From: Streptosporangium canum
Lineage (GTDB): Bacteria; Actinomycetota; Actinomycetes; Streptosporangiales; Streptosporangiaceae
Direction of reading: 5' to 3'
Length of the DNA: 64,000 nt
Assembly (NCBI RefSeq): GCF_900113865.1
Contig: NZ_FOQY01000015.1
Location: 62,001 to 126,000 of the forward strand
Below, piece by piece: positions 17,549 to 25,855 of the stretch (position 1 is its first letter; every line of letters begins with the position of its first letter). The position numbers and the translations under genes are program-made. The notes beneath the pieces were generated by a model. That model ran no database searches and had not been told where the DNA came from. It saw only the letters and a list, made by a program, of their open reading frames with translations.

Positions 17549-17895
17549 GGCGGCGCACCCGAGCCGATGTGAGCGGCTCACTCGACCCGATATGAAGCGG
17601 CTCGGGTGAACCGATATGAGCGGTGCACCTGAGCCGATATGCCTGCGGGCCGACCTTGTCGATGCTGGCGACCGCCGTGATCGGGTGTCAGTCATATCCA
17701 GACGAGATTTCCCGCTTGCGGTCCGGCCGCTTGTTCTCGGAAGCGCTGGGCTGGCCGTACATCGCCCCCTGGAGCACGTTCTTGGAAGTGTTCGTTTCGA
17801 GGGCTTCCGCGAACACGGTCTTCTCGGAAGCCGCTGGCCTGCGGAGACAGCCGGTAGCAGAAATTTCCGGCCGGATATGACTACGGCCCCAGGTC
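17549..17895. repeat. Intergenic region with five short repeats centred on CCGATATGA
   Basis: From about 17539 to 17642 the motif GAGCCGATRTGA(A)GCGGC recurs about five times at irregular spacing, partly as inverted copies of GAGCC/GGCTC. The remaining 240 bases before the convergent oxidoreductase gene hold no gene I can support. Two overlapping open frames there (from 17616 and 17623) have no recognisable domain and no ribosome-binding site. A final GGCCGGATATGA near 17870 echoes the repeat core. Confidence 0.55.
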
Positions 17896-18876
17896 TCAGA
17901 CGATGCGGACGATGATCTTGCCGCCCACGCCGCCCGCCTCCAGGGCCCGGTGCGCCTTGGCGATCTCTTCCAGGGGAAACACGGTGTCCACTACCGGGCG
18001 GATGGCGCCGGCCTCCACGTACCTGGTGAGGTCGGCGAGGAGGCGGTGGGTGGGCCGGCCGCTGAAGAAGCGCACGCGCCGCCGGCCGTACACGGTGGAG
18101 GCGGCGACGTACGACAGGGACGCGGCGACCCGGTTGATGTCGAAGGCGATCGCCACCATGCGACCCGACGGGGTCAGGAGGCGCCGGTAGGCGGGGTGCT
18201 CGGTGCCGACGGTGTCCATGACCACGTCGAACCGCGGCAGATCCGCAGGCCGCGTGGTGGCGTAGTCATAGGCCTCGTGGGCGCCGAGGTCGCGGACGAG
18301 GTCGAGGTTGCGTGCTCCGGCGAGGGCGGTGACGTGGGCGCCGAGTGCCCTGCCGAGCTGCACCGCCACGACGCCGACGCCGCCGCTGCCGCCGCGTACG
18401 AGCAGGCGCTCGCCCGGCTGTAGTTTCGCCTTGTCGCGCAGTGCCGTGATCGCCGTCGTGCCCACCGGGAGTGCCGAGGCCTCCACCAGGTCGAGGCCCG
18501 CCGGGACGAGGGACAGGTGACGGGGGCGGACGGCCAGGTACTCGGCGACGCTGCCGAACGTGCGGTCCAGCACGCCCCACACCCGGTCGCCCACCCGGGG
18601 GCCGGCTTCGGCCGGGTCCGGGCCCAGGGCGACGACCTCACCGGTGAAGTCGAGCCCCATGCGTTTCGGGAAGCCCCGCTGCATCAGCCCGGTCACGGGC
18701 CGCAGCTTGCCCGCCCGGCCGTGCAGCTCGCCGCCGTTCACGCTGGCGGCGTGCACGCGCACCAGCACCTCGCCGGGTCCGGGGACCGGCTTGCGCACCG
18801 TGCCCACATACAGCACTTCCGGTGGCCCGTACCGGTCGAACAGGGCCGCGCGCATCTCAGACGCATTCATTTCCAC
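17896..18876 (-). CDS. NADP-dependent MDR-family oxidoreductase (quinone-reductase-like)
   Basis: About 326 residues with the medium-chain dehydrogenase layout: N-terminal GroES-like barrel (FDRYGPPEVL, PGPGEVLVRVHAASVN, GLDFTGEVVALG), then a Rossmann domain with GGSGGVGVVAVQLGRALGA. The structural- and catalytic-zinc cysteines are absent, as in quinone oxidoreductases and enoyl reductases. It should reduce quinones or alpha,beta-unsaturated carbonyls with NADPH in the cytoplasm. The start is uncertain among GTG 18876, ATG 18870 and an ATG at about 18855. It is divergently paired with the TetR gene at 18936, the usual arrangement for a reductase induced by its substrate. Confidence 0.9.
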   Translation of the reverse strand: MEMNASEMRAALFDRYGPPEVLYVGTVRKPVPGPGEVLVRVHAASVNGGELHGRAGKLRPVTGLMQRGFPKRMGLDFTGEVVALGPDPAEAGPRVGDRVWGVLDRTFGSVAEYLAVRPRHLSLVPAGLDLVEASALPVGTTAITALRDKAKLQPGERLLVRGGSGGVGVVAVQLGRALGAHVTALAGARNLDLVRDLGAHEAYDYATTRPADLPRFDVVMDTVGTEHPAYRRLLTPSGRMVAIAFDINRVAASLSYVAASTVYGRRRVRFFSGRPTHRLLADLTRYVEAGAIRPVVDTVFPLEEIAKAHRALEAGGVGGKIIVRIV

Positions 18877-18913
18877 GTAAGTGACGCTAGCCAGCTAAGC
18901 GGATGGGGTCGTC

Positions 18914-18927
18914 CATTTACGTTAATG
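18914..18927. promoter_or_regulatory. Near-palindromic candidate TetR operator
   Basis: CATTTACGTTAATG is a 14-base near palindrome centred on ACGT with one mismatched pair. It lies between the divergent oxidoreductase and TetR starts. A related ACGTAAGTGACG stretch occurs at about 18875. A site here could control both genes. Confidence 0.45.
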
Positions 18928-18935
18928 TGAGAAAC

Positions 18936-19592
18936 ATGCCTGGTCATCCCTCTCAGATGGAGCCTGCACAGGCGCTGCGGGCCGACGCGCGGCACAACCG
19001 CGTGCGCATCCTCGAGGCCGCGCGGGAGGCGTTCGCCACGCGCGGGCTCGATGTACCCATGGCGGCCATCGCGCGGCGCGCCGGAATCGGCGTGGCCACG
19101 CTCTACCGGCGTTTCCCGTCGCGGGAGTCGCTGATCACGGAGGTGTTCGGCGACGAGCTCGCCACGTGCGCGTCGGTCGTGGACGAGGCGCTGGCCGATC
19201 CGGACCCGTGGCGGGGGTTCTGCTCGGCGATCGAGAAGGTGTGCACGATGCAGGTCGCCGATCGGGGGTTCACCGACGCGTTCCTGACGGCGTTCCCCGA
19301 CGCGATCGACTACGAGCGTACGCGGGTGCGGGCCGAGCAGGGCTTTGCCGAGGTGACGCGGCGGGCCAAGGCCGCGGGGCGACTGCGTGCCGACTTCGAC
19401 CTGGCCGACCTGACGCTGCTGCTCAAGGCCAACTGCGGCGTCGCCACCGGGACGAGCGAGGCCGCGGCGGCGGGGTCGCGACGGTTGGTGGCGTACTTGC
19501 TACAGTCCTTCCGGGCCGAGCACGCCGAGCCCCTGCCGCCGGCGCCACCGCTCACACTCGATTTCCTGTACGGGTCGGCGACGGTGCGGTAG
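18936..19592 (+). CDS. TetR-family regulator divergent from the MDR oxidoreductase
   Basis: About 218 residues. The DNA-binding domain is RVRILEAAREAFATRG, HTH MAAIARRAGIGVATLYRRF and the SRESLITEVF tail, followed by a helical ligand domain that resembles the group with a DPDPWRGF turn. An upstream ATG at 18903 would leave only 26 bases to the divergent gene and would translate through the near-palindrome, so ATG 18936 is preferred; ATG 18957 is also possible. The likely target is its own gene and the oxidoreductase. Confidence 0.88.
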   Translation: MPGHPSQMEPAQALRADARHNRVRILEAAREAFATRGLDVPMAAIARRAGIGVATLYRRFPSRESLITEVFGDELATCASVVDEALADPDPWRGFCSAIEKVCTMQVADRGFTDAFLTAFPDAIDYERTRVRAEQGFAEVTRRAKAAGRLRADFDLADLTLLLKANCGVATGTSEAAAAGSRRLVAYLLQSFRAEHAEPLPPAPPLTLDFLYGSATVR

Positions 19593-19700
19593 CCCCTGGT
19601 CCGCCTGCGCCACGTCCTTCAATCCGCCGTATTCGCTGCGGAGTAGGCGGCCCACTCGGTCCCGGGGACGATGCCGGGCATCCAGATCCGGAAGCGCGCT

Positions 19701-20411
19701 CTACCCATCCGCCGCGACGAGTACGGCCCGCACGACGGCGTCTGTGTCGGCGAGGTCCTCCAGCACCAGATCGGCGCCGGCCTCCTTCAGAGCCCGGACA
19801 TCGCTGGAGCCGGTGGCGACGGCGACCACCCTCGCTCCGCCCAGGTGGCCGGCGAGGACGTCGTTCGGCGTGTCCCCGACCAGCACGGTGTTGCGCGTGG
19901 TGAAGGATTCCCCGTACTTCCGGGTGGCGCGCTTCTGCGCCATGCCCACCAGCACGGCGCGGTCCTCGTGGTCCATCCCGTAGGCGCCCACCTCGAAGTC
20001 CACGAAGTGCTCCAGCCCGAACGCCCTGAGCTTGCCGATCGCGAGGGGCTCCATGTTCCCGGTGAGCACCGACTGGATCACATCGACCCGGCCCGCCAGC
20101 GCGTCAAGCACCTCACGCACTCCGGCCAGGACCCTGCCCCGCTCCGAGATCGCCGCCTCCTGAACGACGAACGCCTCGGCGAGGGCCGTTCCGAAGGAGT
20201 CCAGCAGCCGGTCCGTTACCTCGACGCCGTGCATCCGGAGCGTCTCCACCGTGATCGCCCAATCGGTCCGCCCCGCCATGGCCGCGACCCGCTCCATCGG
20301 CTGCCCGGTGACCAGGCGGAAGGCCTCGGCGTAGATGTCCCTGCCGACCCCGTCGATGCTGACCAACGTGTGGTCGATGTCCCACAGCACAAGCGTTCTC
20401 GCGGAGCTCAC
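19701..20411 (-). CDS. HAD-superfamily hydrolase
   Basis: About 236 residues with the haloacid-dehalogenase motifs in order: DIDHTL (nucleophile and acid aspartates), VLTGN (motif II), a conserved Lys in the KLRAFGLEHF region, and GDTPNDVLAG (motif IV). A helical cap sits between motifs I and II, as in phosphoglycolate-phosphatase-like members. It probably dephosphorylates a small cytoplasmic metabolite. GTG 20411 (VSSARTLVLWD) is chosen because the family starts just before motif I; the frame is open further upstream but that sequence is not domain-like. Confidence 0.88.
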   Translation of the reverse strand: MSSARTLVLWDIDHTLVSIDGVGRDIYAEAFRLVTGQPMERVAAMAGRTDWAITVETLRMHGVEVTDRLLDSFGTALAEAFVVQEAAISERGRVLAGVREVLDALAGRVDVIQSVLTGNMEPLAIGKLRAFGLEHFVDFEVGAYGMDHEDRAVLVGMAQKRATRKYGESFTTRNTVLVGDTPNDVLAGHLGGARVVAVATGSSDVRALKEAGADLVLEDLADTDAVVRAVLVAADG

Positions 20412-20508
20412 CGTTCGAGCATAACCAAGCCTGGATTTTCCCCCTTGACGGCCTTGAACACTCGCTGGACGGCCTCCATCGGCTCCGCGCTCCCAGACCC
20501 TGGAACCC

Positions 20509-21135
20509 CTAATCGTCTTCAAGCCCAGGGAGAACCGAGAAGGAGGTCAACCGACGCAGCGAGCGGCGCGTTCCACGGATATCGAGATCACCGGTAGCGG
20601 TGACTTCGAGGCCGGTTCCATGTGCTCGCACTGCCGACTTGTAGTCGGATTCATCCAACTCAACGCGGAATCTCCGCGCATTACCTGTGTCGTCGTCGAC
20701 TCCCTGTATAACCACCTCCCCCTTCCCAAGCTTTCCCTCCCGGAACAGGCGGACCACCAAACCGGTAACTGCGACACCAGCCTTTGGCTGCTTCGTTCGC
20801 AGGAAGTCCGCGGCTTCGCCCAAGATTCTCTGCTGACTGGGCGTGATCTTCAAACGTGTGGGCTCGCGATATCCCACGGCGAGTGGCGACTGGGAAAAAC
20901 GGATCTGGTAAACGTCATGATCCGGCCCTCCCAGGGAGCTTAATGCCTCTAACTCAGTGGCATTGGCAACATTTTGGCCAGGCTGCCCAAAGGATGACAG
21001 CGGCTTATCTCCTTCACCGACTTCCACCGCGAGACGTTGAGCCCTTTGGGCCGCAGCGAGCATTCTACTCATCACTTTACGGCCAAAAGGCTGAGCAGGA
21101 ACCTCAAGCAAAGGCTCTTGGCCGGCCCGACGCAT
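20509..21135 (-). CDS. Conserved hypothetical protein, probably N-terminally truncated
   Basis: 208 residues. The second half (KITPSQQRILGEAADFLRTK, GLVVRLFREG, a VVIQGVDDDTGNARRFRV strand pair, LDIRGTRRSLRRLTSF) looks like the beta-rich C-terminal domain of a common actinobacterial hypothetical protein of roughly 300 residues, which normally carries a longer helical N-terminus. Here the frame begins only 12 bases after the stop of the peptidase gene, in the same frame, with little room for the missing part. This suggests a remnant or an N-terminal replacement. No function is known to me. Base composition is lower in GC than the flanks. Confidence 0.55.
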   Translation of the reverse strand: MRRAGQEPLLEVPAQPFGRKVMSRMLAAAQRAQRLAVEVGEGDKPLSSFGQPGQNVANATELEALSSLGGPDHDVYQIRFSQSPLAVGYREPTRLKITPSQQRILGEAADFLRTKQPKAGVAVTGLVVRLFREGKLGKGEVVIQGVDDDTGNARRFRVELDESDYKSAVRAHGTGLEVTATGDLDIRGTRRSLRRLTSFSVLPGLEDD

Positions 21136-21147
21136 GCAGTCTTCGGC

Positions 21148-21882
21148 TCATGGCAGCCAGCATCGAGCGGGAAAGGCTGTCTCACGGTGCTTTCCTTCCC
21201 CATCAGGTTCGACGAACCATGCGTTCCGGTCAGGAAGGACACCCAGGGCTTCGTGAAGCCGGGTGCCCACGTAGTGGAGAGCCACGCCGTCTTCAGACGC
21301 GTACCCCTGCCGGAGAACCCCTTCGCCGATGAGTTGGCGAAAACGCGACCTCCGGGGCTGATCGCCCAGGTCGTCATGGACACCGTTACTGAACGGCAGG
21401 AAGCCCAAGCCGTCATTGACGGCATCGAGGTCGTCGCCGAAAGAGTCGGTCACTCCACCCAGATGCCAGCACAGACTGCCTGCGCTCTGGCCGGCCAGCA
21501 CCACACCCGCCTCCCAGCACTCCCGCAAGATCGCATCGAGCCGGTGCGCGCGCCATACTGCCAGCAGATTCACCACACTGCCCCCCGACACGAAAATCAC
21601 GTCCTGGGCCAGAAGATGAGCTCGGACATCGGCGACGTTCGGCTGGACGAACAACTGGAGATGGGACAGGTCCGCATCTCCGAAGGAACCGGCCCGCGCG
21701 TACCAACGGTCGATGTACTCCCGCGAGTCGCCGACCGCCGTGGCGATGAGACACACCCGCGGCCTGCGCACGCCGGCCAACTGCATCGCCTGCCATATCT
21801 GGGCGCCTACGTACTGCGGAGGGAACCCCTCAGGGGGATACAACAGCCCGGAGCACGCCAGAATCTGCCGTTCTCTGATCAT
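21148..21882 (-). CDS. Peptidase E-like serine peptidase (family S51)
   Basis: About 244 residues. FVSGGSVVNLLAVW and VVLAGQSAGSLCWH with Ser133 in GQSAGS match the S51 nucleophile elbow, and the C-terminal region keeps a conserved His (ALHYVGTRLHE). Family members cleave N-terminal aspartyl dipeptides in the cytoplasm, or act in cyanophycin breakdown. ATG 21882 is preferred because AGAGG lies 8 bases upstream; GTG 21888 is possible. The gene precedes the truncated hypothetical gene by 12 bases. It sits beside a RiPP-type cluster, but a processing role there is not shown. Confidence 0.85.
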   Translation of the reverse strand: MIRERQILACSGLLYPPEGFPPQYVGAQIWQAMQLAGVRRPRVCLIATAVGDSREYIDRWYARAGSFGDADLSHLQLFVQPNVADVRAHLLAQDVIFVSGGSVVNLLAVWRAHRLDAILRECWEAGVVLAGQSAGSLCWHLGGVTDSFGDDLDAVNDGLGFLPFSNGVHDDLGDQPRRSRFRQLIGEGVLRQGYASEDGVALHYVGTRLHEALGVLPDRNAWFVEPDGEGKHRETAFPARCWLP

Positions 21883-22040
21883 GAACACATCCTCTGTCCG
21901 GTGAAGGGTGCCCGCAGCGGCTGCTTCACGGACGTCATGATCCCTGATCCGGCGTAACCCTCGGCCTTCTTGCGCAGAGGCATCCCCATGATGCCGAGCA
22001 GATCCAGCGTTTCATCGCCAATAGGTCCGTCAACTTCCAC
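21879..22040 (-). CDS. Possible small protein or gene remnant upstream of peptidase E
   Basis: An open frame of 53 codons from GTG 22040 ends at a TGA overlapping the peptidase start. The peptide (DGPIGDETLDLLGIMGMP, then LRKKAEGYAGSGIM) looks like a real amphipathic protein segment, not GC-rich shadow. AGGGGGA lies just before the GTG. It may be the tail of a lost gene or a coupled leader. No family is recognised. Confidence 0.3.
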   Translation of the reverse strand: MEVDGPIGDETLDLLGIMGMPLRKKAEGYAGSGIMTSVKQPLRAPFTGQRMCS

Positions 22041-22129
22041 TCCCCCTGATGTCCACCGGCGGGGAGTTCACAAGGGGATACCTGGACGACTTGTCTCGTA
22101 CGGCCGGGGCATCCCAGCGTCAGCGTCAC

Positions 22130-23287
22130 TCAGATGGGAAGGTCCCAGCTCGGCCCGTCAGGGTCGCCCAGCCAGACGTACTGACGCTCCCCGGTGACAG
22201 TGAGGCCGTACGTCGACTGGTGCGGAGACCCGGCTGCCTGCCAGGTCAGGACGGCGTGCTCGACCGCGTCCCACAACCGCAGCGGCCCGCGCTGGCGGAC
22301 TGTCCAGCCGCCCTGCGGATCAAGCCCGGTGGCGGCCAGCGAACCAGTGGCCACGTCCCACAGGACGACCTCGTCACCGCCGCCCAGCTTCACCGCCGAC
22401 GGCGCGGCCAACTGCGCGGCGAACAGCCCGGCCGGATCGTCCAGAACCCCCGGATCCACCCGGCTCTCCCTGGCATCCCCGGTCACGAGGTAGGCGGACG
22501 GCATCGGCGGCGGGCCGTGGGGACGGGCGGTCATGAAGGAGATGTCATCCCTCAGGAACCGTCCGCTCGCGGTGCCGTCGTCGTCGAGCGTGAGGTGCGC
22601 GAACGCGGACCCGCCCATCCACCCGGACAGCGGCGCGGTGATCGTGCCACCGTCGCGGACCTGCCACATCCACAAGAACGGGATGGAGCGGACCGAGCAG
22701 GTGGCGATCAGCCGGTCGTACTCGGCGTTCTTGTCATATCCCAGCAGGCCGTCCCCGGTCACGAGCGTCGGCGCGTACCCGGCCGCGGTGAGCGCGGCAC
22801 GGGCCCGGCCGGCCACCGCCGGGTCGTACTCGACGGAGGTCACGGCGTGGGAGCCGAGCCTGTGGCACATCAGCGCGGCGGAGTAACCGGTGCCCGTGCC
22901 CACCTCCAGCACCTTGTCCCCATCGGAGATCCCCGCGGCCTCCAGCATCAGCACGACCAGGCCGGGCAGGGTCGATGACGACGTGGGCGCTCCGGAGACC
23001 GTGCCATGCGCGCCCTCGACCATGCTCCCGTCGATCTGCGTCACCCAGGTCTCGTCGCGGTAGACCAGATGGAGCCACTCGTCCTCGGTGACCTCCGCAC
23101 GGTGGGTCACCTGCCACGCACCGTCCTCGGTGCCTCTGGCGACCGCCGAACCGAGGAACCGCTCACGGGGTACGGCCTCGACCGCGTCCCACCAGGCCGC
23201 GTCGCGTAGGGAACCGGTGCGGGCGAGCCGGTCGGCGAGGGTACGGCGGAGCCGTACGGCGAGGCCGGGGTTTTCGCGGGTGGTCAC
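22130..23287 (-). CDS. Protein-L-isoaspartate O-methyltransferase-like enzyme of an ATP-grasp RiPP cluster
   Basis: About 385 residues. The front half is PIMT-like: WWDAVEAVPRERFLG, STLPGLVVLMLE, and SAM motif I VLEVGTGTGYSAALM, then VTSVEYDP. The C-terminal 150 residues form the extension seen in methyltransferases that accompany ATP-grasp ribosomal peptide maturases (graspetides such as fuscimiditide, where the enzyme methylates an aspartate and produces an aspartimide). The GTG start overlaps the ATP-grasp stop by 4 bases. In an intact cluster a small precursor peptide gene would be upstream; none is present. It may now be an orphan enzyme because its partner is truncated. Confidence 0.85.
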   Translation of the reverse strand: MTTRENPGLAVRLRRTLADRLARTGSLRDAAWWDAVEAVPRERFLGSAVARGTEDGAWQVTHRAEVTEDEWLHLVYRDETWVTQIDGSMVEGAHGTVSGAPTSSSTLPGLVVLMLEAAGISDGDKVLEVGTGTGYSAALMCHRLGSHAVTSVEYDPAVAGRARAALTAAGYAPTLVTGDGLLGYDKNAEYDRLIATCSVRSIPFLWMWQVRDGGTITAPLSGWMGGSAFAHLTLDDDGTASGRFLRDDISFMTARPHGPPPMPSAYLVTGDARESRVDPGVLDDPAGLFAAQLAAPSAVKLGGGDEVVLWDVATGSLAATGLDPQGGWTVRQRGPLRLWDAVEHAVLTWQAAGSPHQSTYGLTVTGERQYVWLGDPDGPSWDLPI

Positions 23288-23769
23288 GTCGAGTCCTCCA
23301 GGAGCAGATCGGCGATGGCGGCGGCGATGGGCAGCCCGGTGGCGTCCTCCAGCCATCCCCACTGGCCGTTGGGGTTGCACTCCAGGAACACCGGAGTGCC
23401 GTCACCGGTGAGTGCGAAGTCGAAAGCGCCGAAGCTCAGGCCGAACTCTCCCAGGTAGGCGAGGCAGGCGTCGGCGAGTCCGGGCGGCGGCTCGATGACT
23501 GTGTAGGAGAGACGGTCGTAGTCCTGCCGCCAGTCGAGCAGGTCGGAGTCGATCCGGACGCAGAACACGCGCTTCCCGACAACTGTTACCCGGAGGTCGG
23601 CTGTTTTGCGAACGCATGCCTGGAACAGGTGCGCCGCGGCGCTGACGGTGCCGTCCATGTCGTCCGGCCCGACCTGGGCTGTCCAAATGGTGGCGGGCTC
23701 CCCGTCGGAGCCGGTGTACGGCGTGGCTCGCAATCGAGCACAGTCCATTGATTTACCAACAGTTATCAT
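23284..23769 (-). pseudogene. 5'-truncated ATP-grasp RiPP maturase
   Basis: 161 residues matching only the C-terminal half of ATP-grasp ribosomal peptide maturases, which are normally about 320 residues. DLRVTVVG, VDWRxDYD-like LLDWRQDYDRL, FGLSFGAFDFAL and FLECNPNGQWGWLE are the family's C-terminal signature, including Mg/ATP ligands. The pre-ATP-grasp and lysine-bearing parts are missing. The remaining N-terminus (MITVGKSMDCARLRATPY) begins where the sequence shifts to lower GC, so the gene was probably cut when the neighbouring island inserted. It should be unable to bind ATP properly. Confidence 0.75.
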
Positions 23770-23775
23770 CGTCCG

Positions 23776-24447
23776 TTAGTAATCAGTGCTACTTTCGCTG
23801 GAACCCGGAACCGGAGAAACGATAACAAAGTCCCGCTGTAGATGCTTTCTGAACAACCAGAGTAGATGCTGGCCATTGTAGAGCTCAACAGATAAACGTG
23901 CAGCCTCATCGCGAGCAGGAGCCGTAAAATCTGATGTGGTCATGACAACTTGCTTGGTGAAGTTCCGTCGCTGAGCCGAACCAACAATCTCACGAATGGG
24001 ACGGACATCCACCTTGCGATGGAGTGCATACCTCTTGACTTGTATAGCGACCTTCCCACCCAACACTGGCGCTTCATTCACCGCTACGAGATCGATGCCT
24101 CCATCACCCCCGACACGCGTGAGTCGCACCTCTGCGAACCCCATGGCCTTCAGAAGCATACGGACCAACTGCTCGAACTGCCAGGGATCAAGATCCAGCA
24201 GATTCCAGCCATCCGAGAGCTCAAAAGCAAAGCCTTCAGAGTCCGCGTACTGGAGATCGTCATCCCACTGGCGATCGATGACCGGCTCCAGCGGAGGACC
24301 AACCTTCCAACTGTCCAGCAAAATCCTCGCGTCCGAACGCGAGAACCAGTCCATTGTCCGCTTCAGCAAGAGAGCCACGGCAATTACTAGGCTCATACCT
24401 ACAACCATCACGACGATGGATACGACCTGGCTAACCACGACGTTCAT
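23776..24447 (-). CDS. Membrane-anchored Mrr-like restriction endonuclease
   Basis: 223 residues. Residues 5-28 are a strongly hydrophobic helix, then a linker, then an Mrr-cat (PD-(D/E)xK) domain: DPWQFEQLVRMLLKAMGF, VGGDGGIDLVA (catalytic Asp) and VAIQVKRY (Q-x-K). The family cuts foreign, often methylated, DNA; anchored versions occur. AAGGA lies 7 bases before the ATG. It is the first gene in the lower-GC block and ends 6 bases from the truncated ATP-grasp gene, placing it at the insertion edge. Base composition is visibly richer in A/T than the window average. Confidence 0.82.
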   Translation of the reverse strand: MNVVVSQVVSIVVMVVGMSLVIAVALLLKRTMDWFSRSDARILLDSWKVGPPLEPVIDRQWDDDLQYADSEGFAFELSDGWNLLDLDPWQFEQLVRMLLKAMGFAEVRLTRVGGDGGIDLVAVNEAPVLGGKVAIQVKRYALHRKVDVRPIREIVGSAQRRNFTKQVVMTTSDFTAPARDEAARLSVELYNGQHLLWLFRKHLQRDFVIVSPVPGSSESSTDY

Positions 24448-24829
24448 GGGAGATCCTTCGCGTCCTCGTCCTCATCCTCGGGCAAGTACAGCTAGCCATG
24501 GTCGCCGGGCCGCAGTAAAGCAAAAAGATCAACTCAGATCGACGCGGAACAGAAAAGCACAGAAGCCTGGACCGGCATGTGCCTCTTGAGCAAGCAACTA
24601 GATCCGCCCAAAAATAAGAGGATCATCCGACGTTTTCGGTCGGAACAAAACGGAACAGAAAAGAACAGCGTGATGTACATGAGCTCATGCGGCAGATGCG
24701 ATCATTAGGGCAAAGCGATGATCGTGTGGGGCGTCTCCCTGCTCACGAGAGGCGCAGGTCACCGACCAGCGGGAGGATCCCATCACTCAGAAATCACCTG
24801 ACACAAGATGGGTTGCTCTTGCGACCAGC
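24448..24829. other. Regulatory-looking intergenic region with CGGAACA repeats
   Basis: Between the divergent Mrr-like and Sel1-type genes, CGGAACA(G/A)AA occurs at about 24542, 24642 and 24652, with GAACAG again just after. The stretch is A/T-rich for this genome. The last 110 bases (after a TGA near 24715) stay open in the frame of the next gene and look coding, see that entry. GGGAGG at about 24770 is a possible ribosome-binding site. Confidence 0.45.
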
Positions 24830-25771
24830 TTGCGCGAAGTGCAGCATTCGTGCGATGAGCCCTCTATCCGCCAGATTTCGCACTTCTCATACCGACTGTC
24901 CGAATTAGTCGAAGGGAAGGCCCGAGCCAGAAGGCTACCCGGGCTTTCCCCTACCTGCGTGAGTGACTTCCTTAGCGGGAATCGAGGTGGCCGGCCGAAG
25001 CTCACACGAATCTTGTCTTTCGTTCTGGCCTGCAGATACTACGCGTGGGACAGTGGGCCACTCCACGCCAAACCGGACCCTGCGGCCGAACGTGACATCT
25101 GGCGCGAAAAACTTGAGACCCTGTTTCAGGATTCACCATCAGCCGTCGCCGAGCCAACCATCTCACCATTGGTGACAAGCGCCGAGAATCTTCGACAGGT
25201 CTCAGCACTACCATCCACTGCGACAGCTCCAACCACCAGCGCCGGGAGGCTCTCGGTTGGCGAGTTCAACATCCATCAGCGCCAGTACCAAGAGTGGTAC
25301 GGCCTACATGGACTTGATCTCGCACAGGCAGCAAGGGCGGGCGAAGCGAACGCTGCGTTTCGTCTTGGGGTCCTTCTGACGCTGGACCGGCACCCTCGAA
25401 TGGCACGACTCTGGCTTGCCTCGGCAACCCGGAGTGCACACCCACATGCTGGGTCTCTTCTCCACACAGAGATTAACGGAGCCGCGGGAAGGACAGCCGC
25501 TGCCGACCACGCCTATCTCCTAGGCCAGTCCGCCCACGGCCAAGGCGACATTCCCACCGCCGCGATCTACTACGGGCGGGCTGCGGCAAACGGTCACGCC
25601 GATGCCGCCTACCACATGGCTCTGTTGCACCTTGTCAGAGGCGAGACTGGCCCAGCGGGACGCTGGTTCGCCGCGGCAAGCCGAAATGGCCACCCTGATG
25701 GGGACCGGCAGCTCAATCAGATCATGCAGGGGCTGAGCCGAAACGACTCGGCAGCCTTCTCCGACACCTGA
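24830..25771 (+). CDS. HTH-like N-terminus plus Sel1/TPR-repeat protein
   Basis: 313 residues from TTG 24830. The front (SIRQISHFSYRLSE, LSPTCVSDFLSGNRGGRPKL, ILSFVLACRYYAW) resembles the XRE-like domain of actinobacterial regulators that count helices in this order. The second half holds Sel1-type repeats (AARAGEANAAFRLGVLL, GRAAANGHADAAYHMALL, AAASRNGHPDGDRQL). Coding-like sequence (TRWVALATSLREVQ) continues about 20 codons upstream of the TTG without an ATG or GTG, so the true start is unresolved. It could regulate or sense within the island. Similar proteins often sit next to defence genes. Confidence 0.7.
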   Translation: MREVQHSCDEPSIRQISHFSYRLSELVEGKARARRLPGLSPTCVSDFLSGNRGGRPKLTRILSFVLACRYYAWDSGPLHAKPDPAAERDIWREKLETLFQDSPSAVAEPTISPLVTSAENLRQVSALPSTATAPTTSAGRLSVGEFNIHQRQYQEWYGLHGLDLAQAARAGEANAAFRLGVLLTLDRHPRMARLWLASATRSAHPHAGSLLHTEINGAAGRTAAADHAYLLGQSAHGQGDIPTAAIYYGRAAANGHADAAYHMALLHLVRGETGPAGRWFAAASRNGHPDGDRQLNQIMQGLSRNDSAAFSDT

Positions 25772-25855
25772 CATATGCCGTCAAGGGCAAAGATAGGCTG
25801 CGTCTCGCGGCGCTACCGGCCAGACCTGAGAAGTCGCGTCAAACCGTTGTCTGCG

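Noticed and set aside
17616-17915. Overlapping plus-strand frames of about 85-99 codons
   Set aside because: No motif, no ribosome-binding site, overlap with repeats and with the end of the oxidoreductase gene.
21037-21957. A 306-codon plus-strand frame opposite peptidase E
   Set aside because: Antisense shadow; the minus strand carries the GQSAGS peptidase signature.
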